64,000 nt of DNA from JAQUOT01 sp041651575 (lineage in GTDB: Archaea > Nanobdellota > Nanobdellia > SCGC-AAA011-G17 > JAFCDX01). Below, piece after piece: positions 44,203 through 51,909 of this stretch. A program made the translations under genes and the position numbers. Below the pieces are notes generated by a model that saw only the letters and a list, made by a program, of their open reading frames with translations, was not told where the DNA came from and made no database searches. The stretch is taken from contig JBAZJB010000001.1 of assembly GCA_041651575.1 (NCBI GenBank), positions 620,001 through 684,000 of the forward strand, given 5' to 3'. The number at the start of each line of letters is the position of its first letter. Positions within the stretch are counted from its first letter, which is position 1.

Positions 44203-44697
44203 TTATTTTTTAATAAGATATTTTTCTATGTCTTCTAAACTAATTTTAACATATCCTTTCACAATATTTTTTGTATCTCTTCTCATTATATAAGCATATT
44301 TGTCTGCATTAGAACCTTCAGGTAATTTGACATAATTAATTAAAATATTTAATCCTAATTTATCTTTTAAAAATGATTTTAGGTTAGAAGTAATATCTTT
44401 TTCGTGACCTTGAAAATCTCTGCATATTTCTAATTTAATTTCTTCTTTTTTATTGAAAATATTAATTTCTTTAAAAATATAATAAATAATTATACAATAT
44501 AATCTTACTCTGAAAAATGCCTTTCCTTGTTTAGAAAGGTTATATCTGTATTTACCTTCTCCTTTTCTAGAATTTAAAATTTCTATTAATTCTTTAGTAA
44601 ATTTAAAACCTCTTATCAAATTATTTTTATCTGCTACAACAATAGAATAATTACTATTTAAAATATCCTCACCACTTACATCTATTTCGAATATCAT
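44203..44697 (-). CDS. Hypothetical protein, 164 aa
   Basis: Alpha/beta protein starting MIFEIDVSGEDILNSNYSIVVADKNN; no family recognised. Its stop touches the 3' end of the small RNA on the other strand. It lies between the full and truncated radC copies, so it may be cargo inserted there. Confidence 0.6.
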   Translation of the reverse strand: MIFEIDVSGEDILNSNYSIVVADKNNLIRGFKFTKELIEILNSRKGEGKYRYNLSKQGKAFFRVRLYCIIIYYIFKEINIFNKKEEIKLEICRDFQGHEKDITSNLKSFLKDKLGLNILINYVKLPEGSNADKYAYIMRRDTKNIVKGYVKISLEDIEKYLIKK

Positions 44698-44744
44698 TAA
44701 ACTGTATATAGGAATATAACTATAAAAATTTAATCTTTTGTGAG

Positions 44745-44778
44745 ACTTTTCCTAAAAGTTCCAAACGCTAACAAACTC
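44745..44778. repeat. 34-base direct repeat, copy 1
   Basis: Identical to 46005-46038. It begins ACTTTTCCTAAAAGT (a 6-bp hairpin) and ends AACAAACTC. It sits four bases from the end of the truncated radC, i.e. at its break point. Confidence 0.85.
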
Positions 44779-44782
44779 CATC

Positions 44783-44965
44783 TTAATTAAAACTATTCAA
44801 ATTATACTTAAAAACCAACCTATTAGCCAATTCCAAAGCACTTTCCTGCATAGAACCTCTTCCAAAAATAATAGCTAATAATTCAGCACTATCCAAAGAA
44901 CTTGCTCCATTTTTCTCTAATTTATAGCCAGGACGATTAAACCAAGGTAATTCTTTAATGTGCAT
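44783..44965 (-). pseudogene. Truncated radC (N-terminal 60 codons only)
   Basis: The 60-residue product aligns with the first 55-60 residues of the RadC at 43361-44035 (FNRP..KL...GA..LD.AELL.I.F...ES ALE..NRL..KYNLN), then stops. The JAB domain is missing. The 36 bases upstream (44979-45014) match the intact gene's promoter with two differences. The break point coincides with a 34-base direct repeat. Best read as the remnant of a second radC. Confidence 0.75.
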
Positions 44966-45073
44966 AAAAAACTCAATAAAAACCTAATTATAAGCATTAT
45001 TAAAAAAGAATATACATTATTGTAACATTTAAGTTCCATATATAATAAAAAGCATCCAAAAAGGGTTTAAATG

Positions 45074-45136
45074 GGTGACTACAAAATATGCAAAATGTAG
45101 ACACCTGAGGAAAAATTTGTTAAAAATGTAGACACC
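45074..45136. promoter_or_regulatory. GGTGWCYAC-type motif array upstream of the MNT gene
   Basis: GGTGACTAC (45074-45082), GTAGACACC (45097-45105) and GTAGACACC (45128-45136): a near-perfect inverted pair plus a third half-site, followed by a related GTGTACGTCTACA at 45143-45155. A TATA box (TTTATATAG, 45162-45170) comes next. The related motif flanks the fic and RelE loci. Confidence 0.65.
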
Positions 45137-45191
45137 CATAAAGTGTACGTCTACAGAAAGATTTATATAGTATTGTGCCCGTACATTATCT

Positions 45192-45656
45192 ATGGTATAT
45201 ACAGAAATTAAAAATAGAAATGGAAATCAGTACTTTTACAGAGTATTATCTATAAGAAATAAAGATAAAATTTCTAAAAAAAGAATATATCTAGGTAAAA
45301 ATCTAAACAAAGAAGAATTATTAACAAAAGAGTTACAAATTAACCAAGAATTTAATTTAATAAAGAAAGATATTACTATAGAAAAATTAAAACCAAAAAT
45401 AATAAAAATATTAAAAAAATATAAGGTAGTAAAAGCAGGAATCTTTGGTAGTTATGCTAGGGGAGAACAAAAAAGAAATAGCGATATTGATATAGCTGTT
45501 AAAATACAAGATAAAAAAATGAGTTTGATTGGTTTTGTCAATTTAAAATTAAAATTAGAAGGAGTTATTAAAAAGAAAGTAGATTTAGTAGAATATTCTG
45601 CTATTAAACCTTTAATAAAAGATAATATTTTAAAAGAGGAGGTTAGAATACTATGA
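45192..45656 (+). CDS. mntA: MNT nucleotidyltransferase antitoxin with YLG-type N-terminal domain
   Basis: Residues about 70-154 form a minimal nucleotidyltransferase (GIFGSYARGEQKRNSDIDIAVK: GSx10DxD). With the following HEPN gene it makes a MntA/HepT toxin-antitoxin pair, where MntA adds AMP to the toxin. Residues 1-50 (YRVLSIRNKDKISKKRIYLGKNLNKEEL) are an added domain also found at the N-terminus of the Fic protein at 47024. Leaderless start; ATGA overlap with hepT. Confidence 0.88.
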   Translation: MVYTEIKNRNGNQYFYRVLSIRNKDKISKKRIYLGKNLNKEELLTKELQINQEFNLIKKDITIEKLKPKIIKILKKYKVVKAGIFGSYARGEQKRNSDIDIAVKIQDKKMSLIGFVNLKLKLEGVIKKKVDLVEYSAIKPLIKDNILKEEVRIL

Positions 45657-45994
45657 AAAGAGATATGAATTTATTTATAGATGATATCTTAAAAAGTATA
45701 AAAAATATAGAAGAATTTACAAAAGGATTAACCAAAGAAAAATTTTCTAAAGATAATTTAAGGCAGAGTGCAACCATAAGAGAATTAGAGATCATAGGAG
45801 AAGCATCCAAAAATATTTCTCCATCAATAAAAGAAAAATATTCAAATACACCTTGGAAAGATATAGCTGGATTTAGAGATATACTAAGTCACGCTTATTT
45901 TGGTGTAAATATAGATAGAGTATGGCGTATAATTAAAGAAGATTTACCTTTATTAGAAAAACAAATTAATAAAATAAAAGAAGAATTAAATTAG
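45653..45994 (+). CDS. hepT: HEPN (DUF86) RNase toxin
   Basis: All-helical 113-aa HEPN protein with the intact catalytic RDILSHAY (Rx4HxY) near residues 78-85. In characterised pairs HepT is an RNase silenced by AMPylation of the tyrosine in this motif by MntA, encoded immediately upstream. All active-site residues are present. The gene ends just before the second 34-base repeat. Confidence 0.92.
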   Translation: MKRDMNLFIDDILKSIKNIEEFTKGLTKEKFSKDNLRQSATIRELEIIGEASKNISPSIKEKYSNTPWKDIAGFRDILSHAYFGVNIDRVWRIIKEDLPLLEKQINKIKEELN

Positions 45995-46004
45995 TTTTTG
46001 AGAC

Positions 46005-46038
46005 ACTTTTCCTAAAAGTTCCAAACGCTAACAAACTC
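46005..46038. repeat. 34-base direct repeat, copy 2
   Basis: Identical to 44745-44778; its right end touches the stop codon of the methionine aminopeptidase gene (46037-46039). The two copies bracket truncated radC plus mntA-hepT. Confidence 0.85.
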
Positions 46039-46921
46039 ACTTTGTAACAACAACAGGTTTTTCATCAACGATTATAGTATGTTCTGTCTGAGCAACCAAA
46101 CCTTTTGACCTTTCAACCAATATATTATACTGCTGTATTATTCCTTCTCTTTCTAAATTATTCAAAGCCAAAGTTAATTTTAATATATTAAATTTTTTAC
46201 TCAAATCTCTTTTAGAAAAAGGTAATGTCTTATACTTTTCTTTAATATACTTTAAAACTTCTCTAGAACCAGAATCTCTAATAGGTTTATCAGGATCTTC
46301 AAGAGAATAAACTTCAGAATTTTTCCCATCCATAACAATTCCATCTCCATATGTTGTAAAAGGTTCACAAGCAAAGACCATTCCTTTTTCAAGAACAGTT
46401 TGATTGTTATTATCATAATTAGGAATGTTAATTCCTGTATGTATCTCATAAACACCAACACCATGACCAGCAAGATTCCTAATAGGGCTTAAATTATATT
46501 TTTTAATTGTAGTTTCAATAACTTTACCTATTTCACAGACTTTTGTTCCAGGAGTAAATAACTTAATAGCATTATCAAGAGCTTCTTCAGAGGCTTTAAT
46601 CAAGTCTTTATTTTTAGTACTATTAACTTCTACAGTGCAGGCAGTATCTGTAACACAACCATTTACCTGTGCTCCAAGATCAATCTTGACAATATCTCCT
46701 TTTTTCAAGGTTCTTTCATCTTTTATTTTAGGAGAATCATGAGCTGCAATGAAATTAATAGAAACATCACAAGGAAAAGACAATTCTCCACCAAGACTTC
46801 TTATTTTAGCTTCAATTTTTTCAGCAATTTCTAAAACAGAAGCATTTTCTTTAATCAAACTTCTACCATATTCTCTTGCTTGTGAAGCAATTTTTCCTGC
46901 TTTTATGAAATCTTGATTCAT
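46037..46921 (-). CDS. map: Methionine aminopeptidase, type II
   Basis: Removes initiator methionine from new proteins. The pita-bread fold metal ligands are visible: GDIVKIDLGAQ (Asp), VTDTACTV (Asp), AGHGVGVYEIH (His), FACEPFTTYG (Glu) and the final QTEHTIIV (Glu). The insert before the last strands marks the archaeal/eukaryotic type II enzyme. 294 aa. A housekeeping gene embedded between toxin modules. Confidence 0.95.
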   Translation of the reverse strand: MNQDFIKAGKIASQAREYGRSLIKENASVLEIAEKIEAKIRSLGGELSFPCDVSINFIAAHDSPKIKDERTLKKGDIVKIDLGAQVNGCVTDTACTVEVNSTKNKDLIKASEEALDNAIKLFTPGTKVCEIGKVIETTIKKYNLSPIRNLAGHGVGVYEIHTGINIPNYDNNNQTVLEKGMVFACEPFTTYGDGIVMDGKNSEVYSLEDPDKPIRDSGSREVLKYIKEKYKTLPFSKRDLSKKFNILKLTLALNNLEREGIIQQYNILVERSKGLVAQTEHTIIVDEKPVVVTK

Positions 46922-46973
46922 ATAATAAAAACCGTGAAAGAATTAATAAAACTATCGCATAAAAGGATTATGG

Positions 46974-47012
46974 GGTGACCACAAAATAGGAAGGTTTATA
47001 AATGTGGTCACC
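46974..47012. promoter_or_regulatory. Inverted repeat enclosing the fic promoter
   Basis: GGTGACCAC (46974-46982) and GTGGTCACC (47004-47012) are perfect inverted arms. The 21-base spacer contains the TATA box GGTTTATAAAT. A bound protein would cover the promoter, so this is a likely operator. Confidence 0.7.
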
Positions 47013-47023
47013 TTATATAATAT

Positions 47024-47947
47024 ATGTTCATAGAAAAAAGAAAAGATGGAAAGAAAGTAAAATATTATCTTGTTTATTCTTATAGACAAAAATCTCAAGT
47101 TAATAAAATTAGAAAGTATTTGGGGTTTAACCTTTCACATGAAGAATTACAAAAGAAAAAAGCTGTGGAAGAAAAACAGATAGAAAAAGAATTAGAAAAA
47201 TTAAATACAAAAGTATTCAACTTTTCCTTATCAAAAAAACAATTAAGACAACTAAACGAATATGATAAACAAATAAAGATTCATCATTTGAATTACAAAC
47301 AATGGGAGAAATTTACAGAAGAATTTACTTATAACACAAATGCAATAGAAGGATCTTTAGTTTCCTTAAATGAAGTTCCTGAAATTTTGTATAAACCAAA
47401 AGCAGAAGATAGTGAAGAAATTGAAACCAAAGGTGTGGCAAAGGCAGTAGAATTTATAAGAACCACTAAAGAAGATTTATCCTTAGAATTATTAAAAAAA
47501 TTACATAAATTATGCTTTGAAGGATCAAAATCTTTTGCTGGAGAATTTAGAAATGTAGAAGTAGTTATTCAAAATGGAAGAGGAGAAATAATTCATGCAG
47601 GAGTTCCTGTTAAAAAACTTAAAAATGCCTTAAATGATTTAGTTAGTTGGTATAAACAAAATAAAAATAAATTTAAACCTCTTGTTTTGGCAGCAATAAT
47701 TCATAATCAATTTGAACATATACACCCCTTCCAAGATGGGAATGGTAGAGTTGGAAGATTGTTGTTAAATTTTATATTATTAAAAAACAAATATCCTCCA
47801 ATAAATATCTCTTTTGAAGATAGAAGGGAATATTACCTTACTTTAGAACAATATTCAAAACATAGAAGTTTAAGAGAAACAATGTCTTTTTTAATTAAAC
47901 AATACAATAAAACTTTAAAACAGGTGTCCACAAAACCTAAAAAATAA
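47024..47947 (+). CDS. fic: Fic-domain AMP transferase with YLG-type N-terminal domain
   Basis: Active site HPFQDGNGRVGR near residues 237-248 is complete (HPFx[D/E]GNGR). The N-terminal inhibitory motif TNAIEGS (about 106-112) fits self-inhibited class II Fic proteins, which usually move AMP onto a protein hydroxyl. Residues 1-45 (YYLVYSYRQKSQVNKIRKYLGFNLSHEEL) match the N-terminus of the MntA-like protein at 45192. The last codons lie within repeat copy R1. Confidence 0.92.
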   Translation: MFIEKRKDGKKVKYYLVYSYRQKSQVNKIRKYLGFNLSHEELQKKKAVEEKQIEKELEKLNTKVFNFSLSKKQLRQLNEYDKQIKIHHLNYKQWEKFTEEFTYNTNAIEGSLVSLNEVPEILYKPKAEDSEEIETKGVAKAVEFIRTTKEDLSLELLKKLHKLCFEGSKSFAGEFRNVEVVIQNGRGEIIHAGVPVKKLKNALNDLVSWYKQNKNKFKPLVLAAIIHNQFEHIHPFQDGNGRVGRLLLNFILLKNKYPPINISFEDRREYYLTLEQYSKHRSLRETMSFLIKQYNKTLKQVSTKPKK

Positions 47948-48007
47948 GAAAAAGTGGTCACCTCGAATCTTACCCTCTACATTTATTTTTTTAATTGTAG
48001 TGGGTAA
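47923..48007. repeat. 85-base direct repeat R1
   Basis: Contains inverted GGTGTCCAC (47923-47931)/GTGGTCACC (47954-47962), then a hairpin with 11-base arms (47970-47980 and 47997-48007, one mismatch). It is close to 90% identical by eye to 48829-48914. It covers the 3' end of fic and the end of the convergent wHTH gene. Confidence 0.85.
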
Positions 48008-48287
48008 AACTCTCTAGAATAAAGATATCATCTAATTCTATTAGTTTTTTCACTTTTTGATCTTTTATATTTAATTTATATAATTTATTCTTGCCTAATT
48101 TTCTATTAAAGACAATTATTTTATTTTTAATTAAATCATTCCAAATTTTACGAAGTTTTATTTTTCTTACGTTTACATTTTTAGATATATCTATAATTGA
48201 AAAATCTATTTCTCTTTCTGTCAACAAGTAATCCAATACTCTATTTACTGGATAGTTTCCCATAAAATCAATAAATATTGATGGCAT
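47991..48287 (-). CDS. Winged-helix-like protein, 98 aa, in the RelE module
   Basis: Helix-turn-helix pattern (VNRVLDYLLTEREIDFSIIDISKNVNVRKIKLRKIWNDLIKNKIIVFNRKLGKNKLYKL) with a wing, typical of small archaeal regulators. It lies ten bases downstream of relE on the same strand and ends inside repeat R1. It may regulate the module. Confidence 0.65.
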   Translation of the reverse strand: MPSIFIDFMGNYPVNRVLDYLLTEREIDFSIIDISKNVNVRKIKLRKIWNDLIKNKIIVFNRKLGKNKLYKLNIKDQKVKKLIELDDIFILESFTHYN

Positions 48288-48296
48288 TTTTCCTCC

Positions 48297-48548
48297 TTAA
48301 TCTTTATAAAATTTCTTTCTAGGACCTACTTTAAGAACAATAAGTCTTTTCTCTTTAAAGTCAACATCTATTTCTGCTCTATATTTTCCAATCTTCAGCT
48401 TAAATCCCCTAATTTCAATTAAAGGTTCTAAATATCTAAAAGGCTCTTCTTTGCAATCTTGTATTTTATTCCAGATTCTTTCTTTTATTTGTCTATCTAA
48501 CTTATTCAGTTCTTCTAAAGCCCTCTTTTCAAATATTACAGTATACAT
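48297..48548 (-). CDS. relE: RelE/ParE-superfamily toxin
   Basis: 83 aa with the RelE fold order: YTVIFEKRALEELNKLDRQIKERIWNKI, then LKIGKYRAEIDVDFKEKRLIVLKVGPRKKFYKD. Basic residues and the C-terminal Lys/Tyr region suit a ribosome-dependent mRNA endonuclease. The ATG follows directly after the antitoxin stop. Confidence 0.9.
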   Translation of the reverse strand: MYTVIFEKRALEELNKLDRQIKERIWNKIQDCKEEPFRYLEPLIEIRGFKLKIGKYRAEIDVDFKEKRLIVLKVGPRKKFYKD

Positions 48549-48785
48549 TTAGATACCTAAAATTTTCTTTGCTTCGTCTTCAGTATAGAATTCTCCTTTT
48601 TTCACTCTTTCTCTGGCTTCTTTTATCTCTTGTATTGTTTTTTGACTTAATTTTGGTTGTTTTTCACAAGTTTTTATGATATAAACTATCTTTCTAATTA
48701 CTTCGTCATAACTTTCGTTTTTGTATTCTCTAAATCTGTCTAATTCTACTTTTGTTCCTTGATCTAGTTTGATTGTAGTTTGCAT
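48549..48785 (-). CDS. Antitoxin partner of RelE
   Basis: 78 aa: an N-terminal strand-helix-helix pattern (TTIKLDQGTKVELDRFREYKNESYDEVIRKIV) resembling ribbon-helix-helix archaeal antitoxins, then an acidic C-terminal tail that could wrap the toxin. Directly abuts relE. Confidence 0.82.
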   Translation of the reverse strand: MQTTIKLDQGTKVELDRFREYKNESYDEVIRKIVYIIKTCEKQPKLSQKTIQEIKEARERVKKGEFYTEDEAKKILGI

Positions 48786-48818
48786 ATACTTAGGTATACC
48801 AAGGTATATTTAAATCTT
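48785..48818. promoter_or_regulatory. Promoter/operator of the RelE module
   Basis: The palindrome GGTATACC (48793-48800), with neighbouring GTATA/TATAC copies, lies just upstream of the antitoxin ATG; an ATTTAAAT TATA-like box (about 48809-48816) follows for the minus strand. Typical of autoregulated toxin-antitoxin loci. Confidence 0.55.
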
Positions 48819-48828
48819 TCTATTAAGG

Positions 48829-48914
48829 GGTGTCCACAAAACATAAAAAATAAGAAAAAGTGGTCATCTCGAATCTTACCCTTTACATTTAGTTTTTTAA
48901 TTTGTAAAGGGTAA
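48829..48914. repeat. 86-base direct repeat R2
   Basis: Second copy of R1, with GGTGTCCAC (48829-48837)/GTGGTCATC (48860-48868). The two copies bracket the wHTH-relE-antitoxin module. Confidence 0.85.
48876..48914. terminator. Perfect 12-bp hairpin downstream of polB
   Basis: TTACCCTTTACA (48876-48887) and TGTAAAGGGTAA (48903-48914) with a 15-base T-rich loop, 13 bases past the polB stop. It is symmetric, so it could end transcripts in both directions. Confidence 0.5.
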
Positions 48915-48927
48915 ACATTAATTTATT

Positions 48928-51330
48928 TTATTTGAAATCTTGTAAAGTAGATTGTTCTTGTATTAATATTTGTTCCTTTTTCACTCCAAATACTTCAAAT
49001 ATCTTTTCTACACAAGGAAGAACTTGGTTATTTATATAATAATCTGTATCATATTCTTTTTCTCTGCATTCAGATGGTATTTTAGATCTGTCTCTTATCA
49101 TTCCTTTTCCTTCTGTAACAATAAACCAGATAGGGCTTCCAATTGATATTTTCTTTCCTTGTTCCTGCATTTTTCTTGCAACAGCAACATGAGGACCTAT
49201 TTGTTCATAATCTTCTAGATTTTTCTTTAATTGTGTTTGAATTATTAACTCTTTTAATAAAACTTCTTTGTCTTTTATTTTTTTAAGTATATTTTTTGTA
49301 TATTCTAGTGCTTCTGTAGGATTTCCTTTTTCTAATATCAAAGTTAGAACTTGTTTTTGTGTTTCTCTTGCTATTTTACTCCAATCTCTTCTAACAGTTT
49401 CAAATCCAGTTAATTTAATATTTCCACATTCATCAATCAAAGCATATTTTTTCTTTGCACCCTGCATTGTTGTTTTTTTAGAGACAAAAATTCCTAAGGG
49501 ATAAAAATCATCAAACTCAAGCTCCATTAAACTAGGTAATTCTCTATTAATTTCTTCTACAACAGCAAAAGCTTCATCTTTGGTTTTGTTTTGTAGTTCT
49601 ACTGCAACAGAATCTGTATCAGAATATAAAACATTAAATCCTTCTTTCTTAAATTTAGTTATTGTTTCTTTTATATATTCTCTTGCCCAAGCAGTAATAG
49701 AAGAAGCACACTCTCTGCAATACCATCTTGCTCCGAAAAATCCCATATAACCATAACAGGAATTTGCTACTGTCTTTAATGCATAAGATCTTGCTTCTAG
49801 CACTGGGTTTGTCTCTTGTCTTATTAGTTCTTTTACTCTATTTCTTCTTAAAATCAAATCTTTAATAACAGATGGAATAAAAGCTTCTTTTTTATTGCTA
49901 AAGAAATAAGTTTTCATTGTTCCTTGTTCATTTATTTCAGGAGATTCATAACCTTCTGATTTATTTAACATAGAAGGACAGACATTTTTAGAAACAATTA
50001 TACTAGGATATAAACTCATGAAGTCAAATACAATTATATTTTTATAAAATCCAGGAACAGGTTCCATTACAGAAGCCCCTTGATAAGTGTACATTCTTCT
50101 ATCATGAATATCTGCATGTCCTGGTTGATTTGGAATTAATTCATTTAAATCAAGAGCACATTTAATTAAATAATTTTCAACAAGTTTACCGTAGGACATT
50201 CTGCAGATATCAAATAGAGGTAATCCAATTAATTTTACTAATTCTTGTAAGTTAGGTAAGATTTTTTTATAAACATCATAAGTTAATTTAGAATCATGCA
50301 AATTATATTCACAAATTTGTTTTATATCTTCTAAATCTTCCTTAGACCACATATCATCTAGTTTGTCCATTCCAATATCTAATTTTTTATCTTTCAATAA
50401 TTCATAAGCAACATTATTCAAGCTGTAAGAATCAAATTTTAAAGAACCTGCCATTATTTTCTTGATAAACTGCATAATATCTAGATGAATAATACCTTTT
50501 ATTTTTGCAGCAGGATACATCCCACGAGAAATTTTAACTTGTGTTCCATCTAAACCCATATCTAAAGGAATTCCTAAGTCTCTTGCTCTTTGTACTAAGA
50601 AAGGAAAATCAAATCCATCAGAATTATAACCGATTATGCAGTCTGGCTTGTATTCATTTAAAATTTCCTTGAATCTCTCTAATAAATCAGCTTCACTATT
50701 TACAAATTCTATATCTTCATGCTGATTGAATTTTTTCCAGGTAATAACTTTCTTAAAATTATCTCCATAACATGATAAAGAAATAATTTCAGAGTCTTCT
50801 GTATTAAAGGAATAAACTTCTATATCAAATGCAAGGGCTTTTAGATTAACAATTTCATCTTGAGCTACTTCAGAAACTTTTCCTTCAACAATTACTCCAA
50901 ATTCATTCTGTTTTAAATCGCCTTCAACTTCACAAAGAGTTAAAGGAGTTATTTTTCTATCTCTTAAATATTTTTTATAGAATTTTATATCATATTCTAA
51001 TAATTTAGTAATTCCTAATTCCTTTAACATATCTTTTATTACAGGCAAGGCATCAGAACTATTAACAGAAACTTTAATTGTTTTTATAGGATTGTCTAAA
51101 TATAATTTATCTTCAATTTCTGCTTTGATAACATAACTATCTTCATGTTTAATTGCTTCAATTTTAGCTTTTAGTTTGTTAAAATCCTCTTTTTCATTAG
51201 GTACTGCATAGAAATATGGCTTTAGAGAATGATCTAGTACGATTATTTTCCTATTATCTTCTGTTTTTCCAAATATCCTTATCCCAGATTTATAGTCTAT
51301 ATCTAAAGGATAGAACCTTATCTTAGCCAT
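48928..51330 (-). CDS. polB: Family B DNA polymerase
   Basis: 800 aa, intein-free. Exonuclease motifs: DIEVYS (Exo I), IIGYNSDGFDFPFL (Exo II) and YNLHDSKLTYDVY (Exo III). Polymerase motifs: DFMSLYPSI (A), KTVANSCYGYMG (B) and YSDTDS (C). All catalytic acids are present, so both proofreading and synthesis should work. It stands alone, facing a toxin module at its 3' end. Confidence 0.97.
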   Translation of the reverse strand: MAKIRFYPLDIDYKSGIRIFGKTEDNRKIIVLDHSLKPYFYAVPNEKEDFNKLKAKIEAIKHEDSYVIKAEIEDKLYLDNPIKTIKVSVNSSDALPVIKDMLKELGITKLLEYDIKFYKKYLRDRKITPLTLCEVEGDLKQNEFGVIVEGKVSEVAQDEIVNLKALAFDIEVYSFNTEDSEIISLSCYGDNFKKVITWKKFNQHEDIEFVNSEADLLERFKEILNEYKPDCIIGYNSDGFDFPFLVQRARDLGIPLDMGLDGTQVKISRGMYPAAKIKGIIHLDIMQFIKKIMAGSLKFDSYSLNNVAYELLKDKKLDIGMDKLDDMWSKEDLEDIKQICEYNLHDSKLTYDVYKKILPNLQELVKLIGLPLFDICRMSYGKLVENYLIKCALDLNELIPNQPGHADIHDRRMYTYQGASVMEPVPGFYKNIIVFDFMSLYPSIIVSKNVCPSMLNKSEGYESPEINEQGTMKTYFFSNKKEAFIPSVIKDLILRRNRVKELIRQETNPVLEARSYALKTVANSCYGYMGFFGARWYCRECASSITAWAREYIKETITKFKKEGFNVLYSDTDSVAVELQNKTKDEAFAVVEEINRELPSLMELEFDDFYPLGIFVSKKTTMQGAKKKYALIDECGNIKLTGFETVRRDWSKIARETQKQVLTLILEKGNPTEALEYTKNILKKIKDKEVLLKELIIQTQLKKNLEDYEQIGPHVAVARKMQEQGKKISIGSPIWFIVTEGKGMIRDRSKIPSECREKEYDTDYYINNQVLPCVEKIFEVFGVKKEQILIQEQSTLQDFK

Positions 51331-51446
51331 CTATAAAAGGGCATAAAAAGGCTTATTAAGCTTGTTAAAATTAGGTCTTATATAATGATGTAACTTTAAA
51401 GTAGTAAAGATAGAAAGGTTTATAAATATAAAACCCTTCTTAAATT

Positions 51447-51872
51447 ATGCCACATTTAACACCAGAACAAATTCGTGAAAAGAAAATAAAACAATATTTA
51501 GTTAAAAATTACTATCAAGATTTACCACAAAATTCAGAAGTTCAAAGAAAATTAGTTTCATTTTTCTATCCAAGATTATATGCTCAAGGAAAAGGAAACA
51601 AAGTTCCTACTCAAAATGCATGTAGAGAAAGAGTTTTTCAAGTAGCAAGAAAAATATGGAAAGAAGTTAAAATTGCTGATTTTTCTGATTTTAGTTTAGA
51701 TGAAAAATTACTTTTAGATACTGAAGCAAAATCAATAATGGATCAAAATACTGATCTTGGAGAAACTGTAGGAAAATATATGGAATTAAACTGGAGAAAT
51801 GAAGAATTTATAACTGCTTTCAAGAAAGTAATTCATAATCCTAATTATTTTGGTTATAGACCTGGAGAATAA
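51447..51872 (+). CDS. Hypothetical protein, 141 aa
   Basis: Basic, mostly helical protein with aromatic-rich segments (VSFFYPRLYAQGKGNKVP, NYFGYRPGE); no family recognised. It has its own TATA-like box (GGTTTATAAATA, about 51419-51430) and a leaderless start. It lies 37 bases before fen1 in the same direction. Confidence 0.65.
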   Translation: MPHLTPEQIREKKIKQYLVKNYYQDLPQNSEVQRKLVSFFYPRLYAQGKGNKVPTQNACRERVFQVARKIWKEVKIADFSDFSLDEKLLLDTEAKSIMDQNTDLGETVGKYMELNWRNEEFITAFKKVIHNPNYFGYRPGE

Positions 51873-51909
51873 TCAAAACTTATATAAATTTGATTTCTTT
51901 ATTTTATTA

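Noticed and set aside
45074..48914. GGTGWCYAC repeats as ends of an insertion sequence
   Set aside because: No transposase gene or remnant is present between any pair; kept instead as operator or cassette-end motifs.
48928..51330. Inteins in polB or the RFC genes
   Set aside because: Motifs A, B and C of polB and the Walker A sites of rfcS and rfcL are uninterrupted, and protein lengths are standard.
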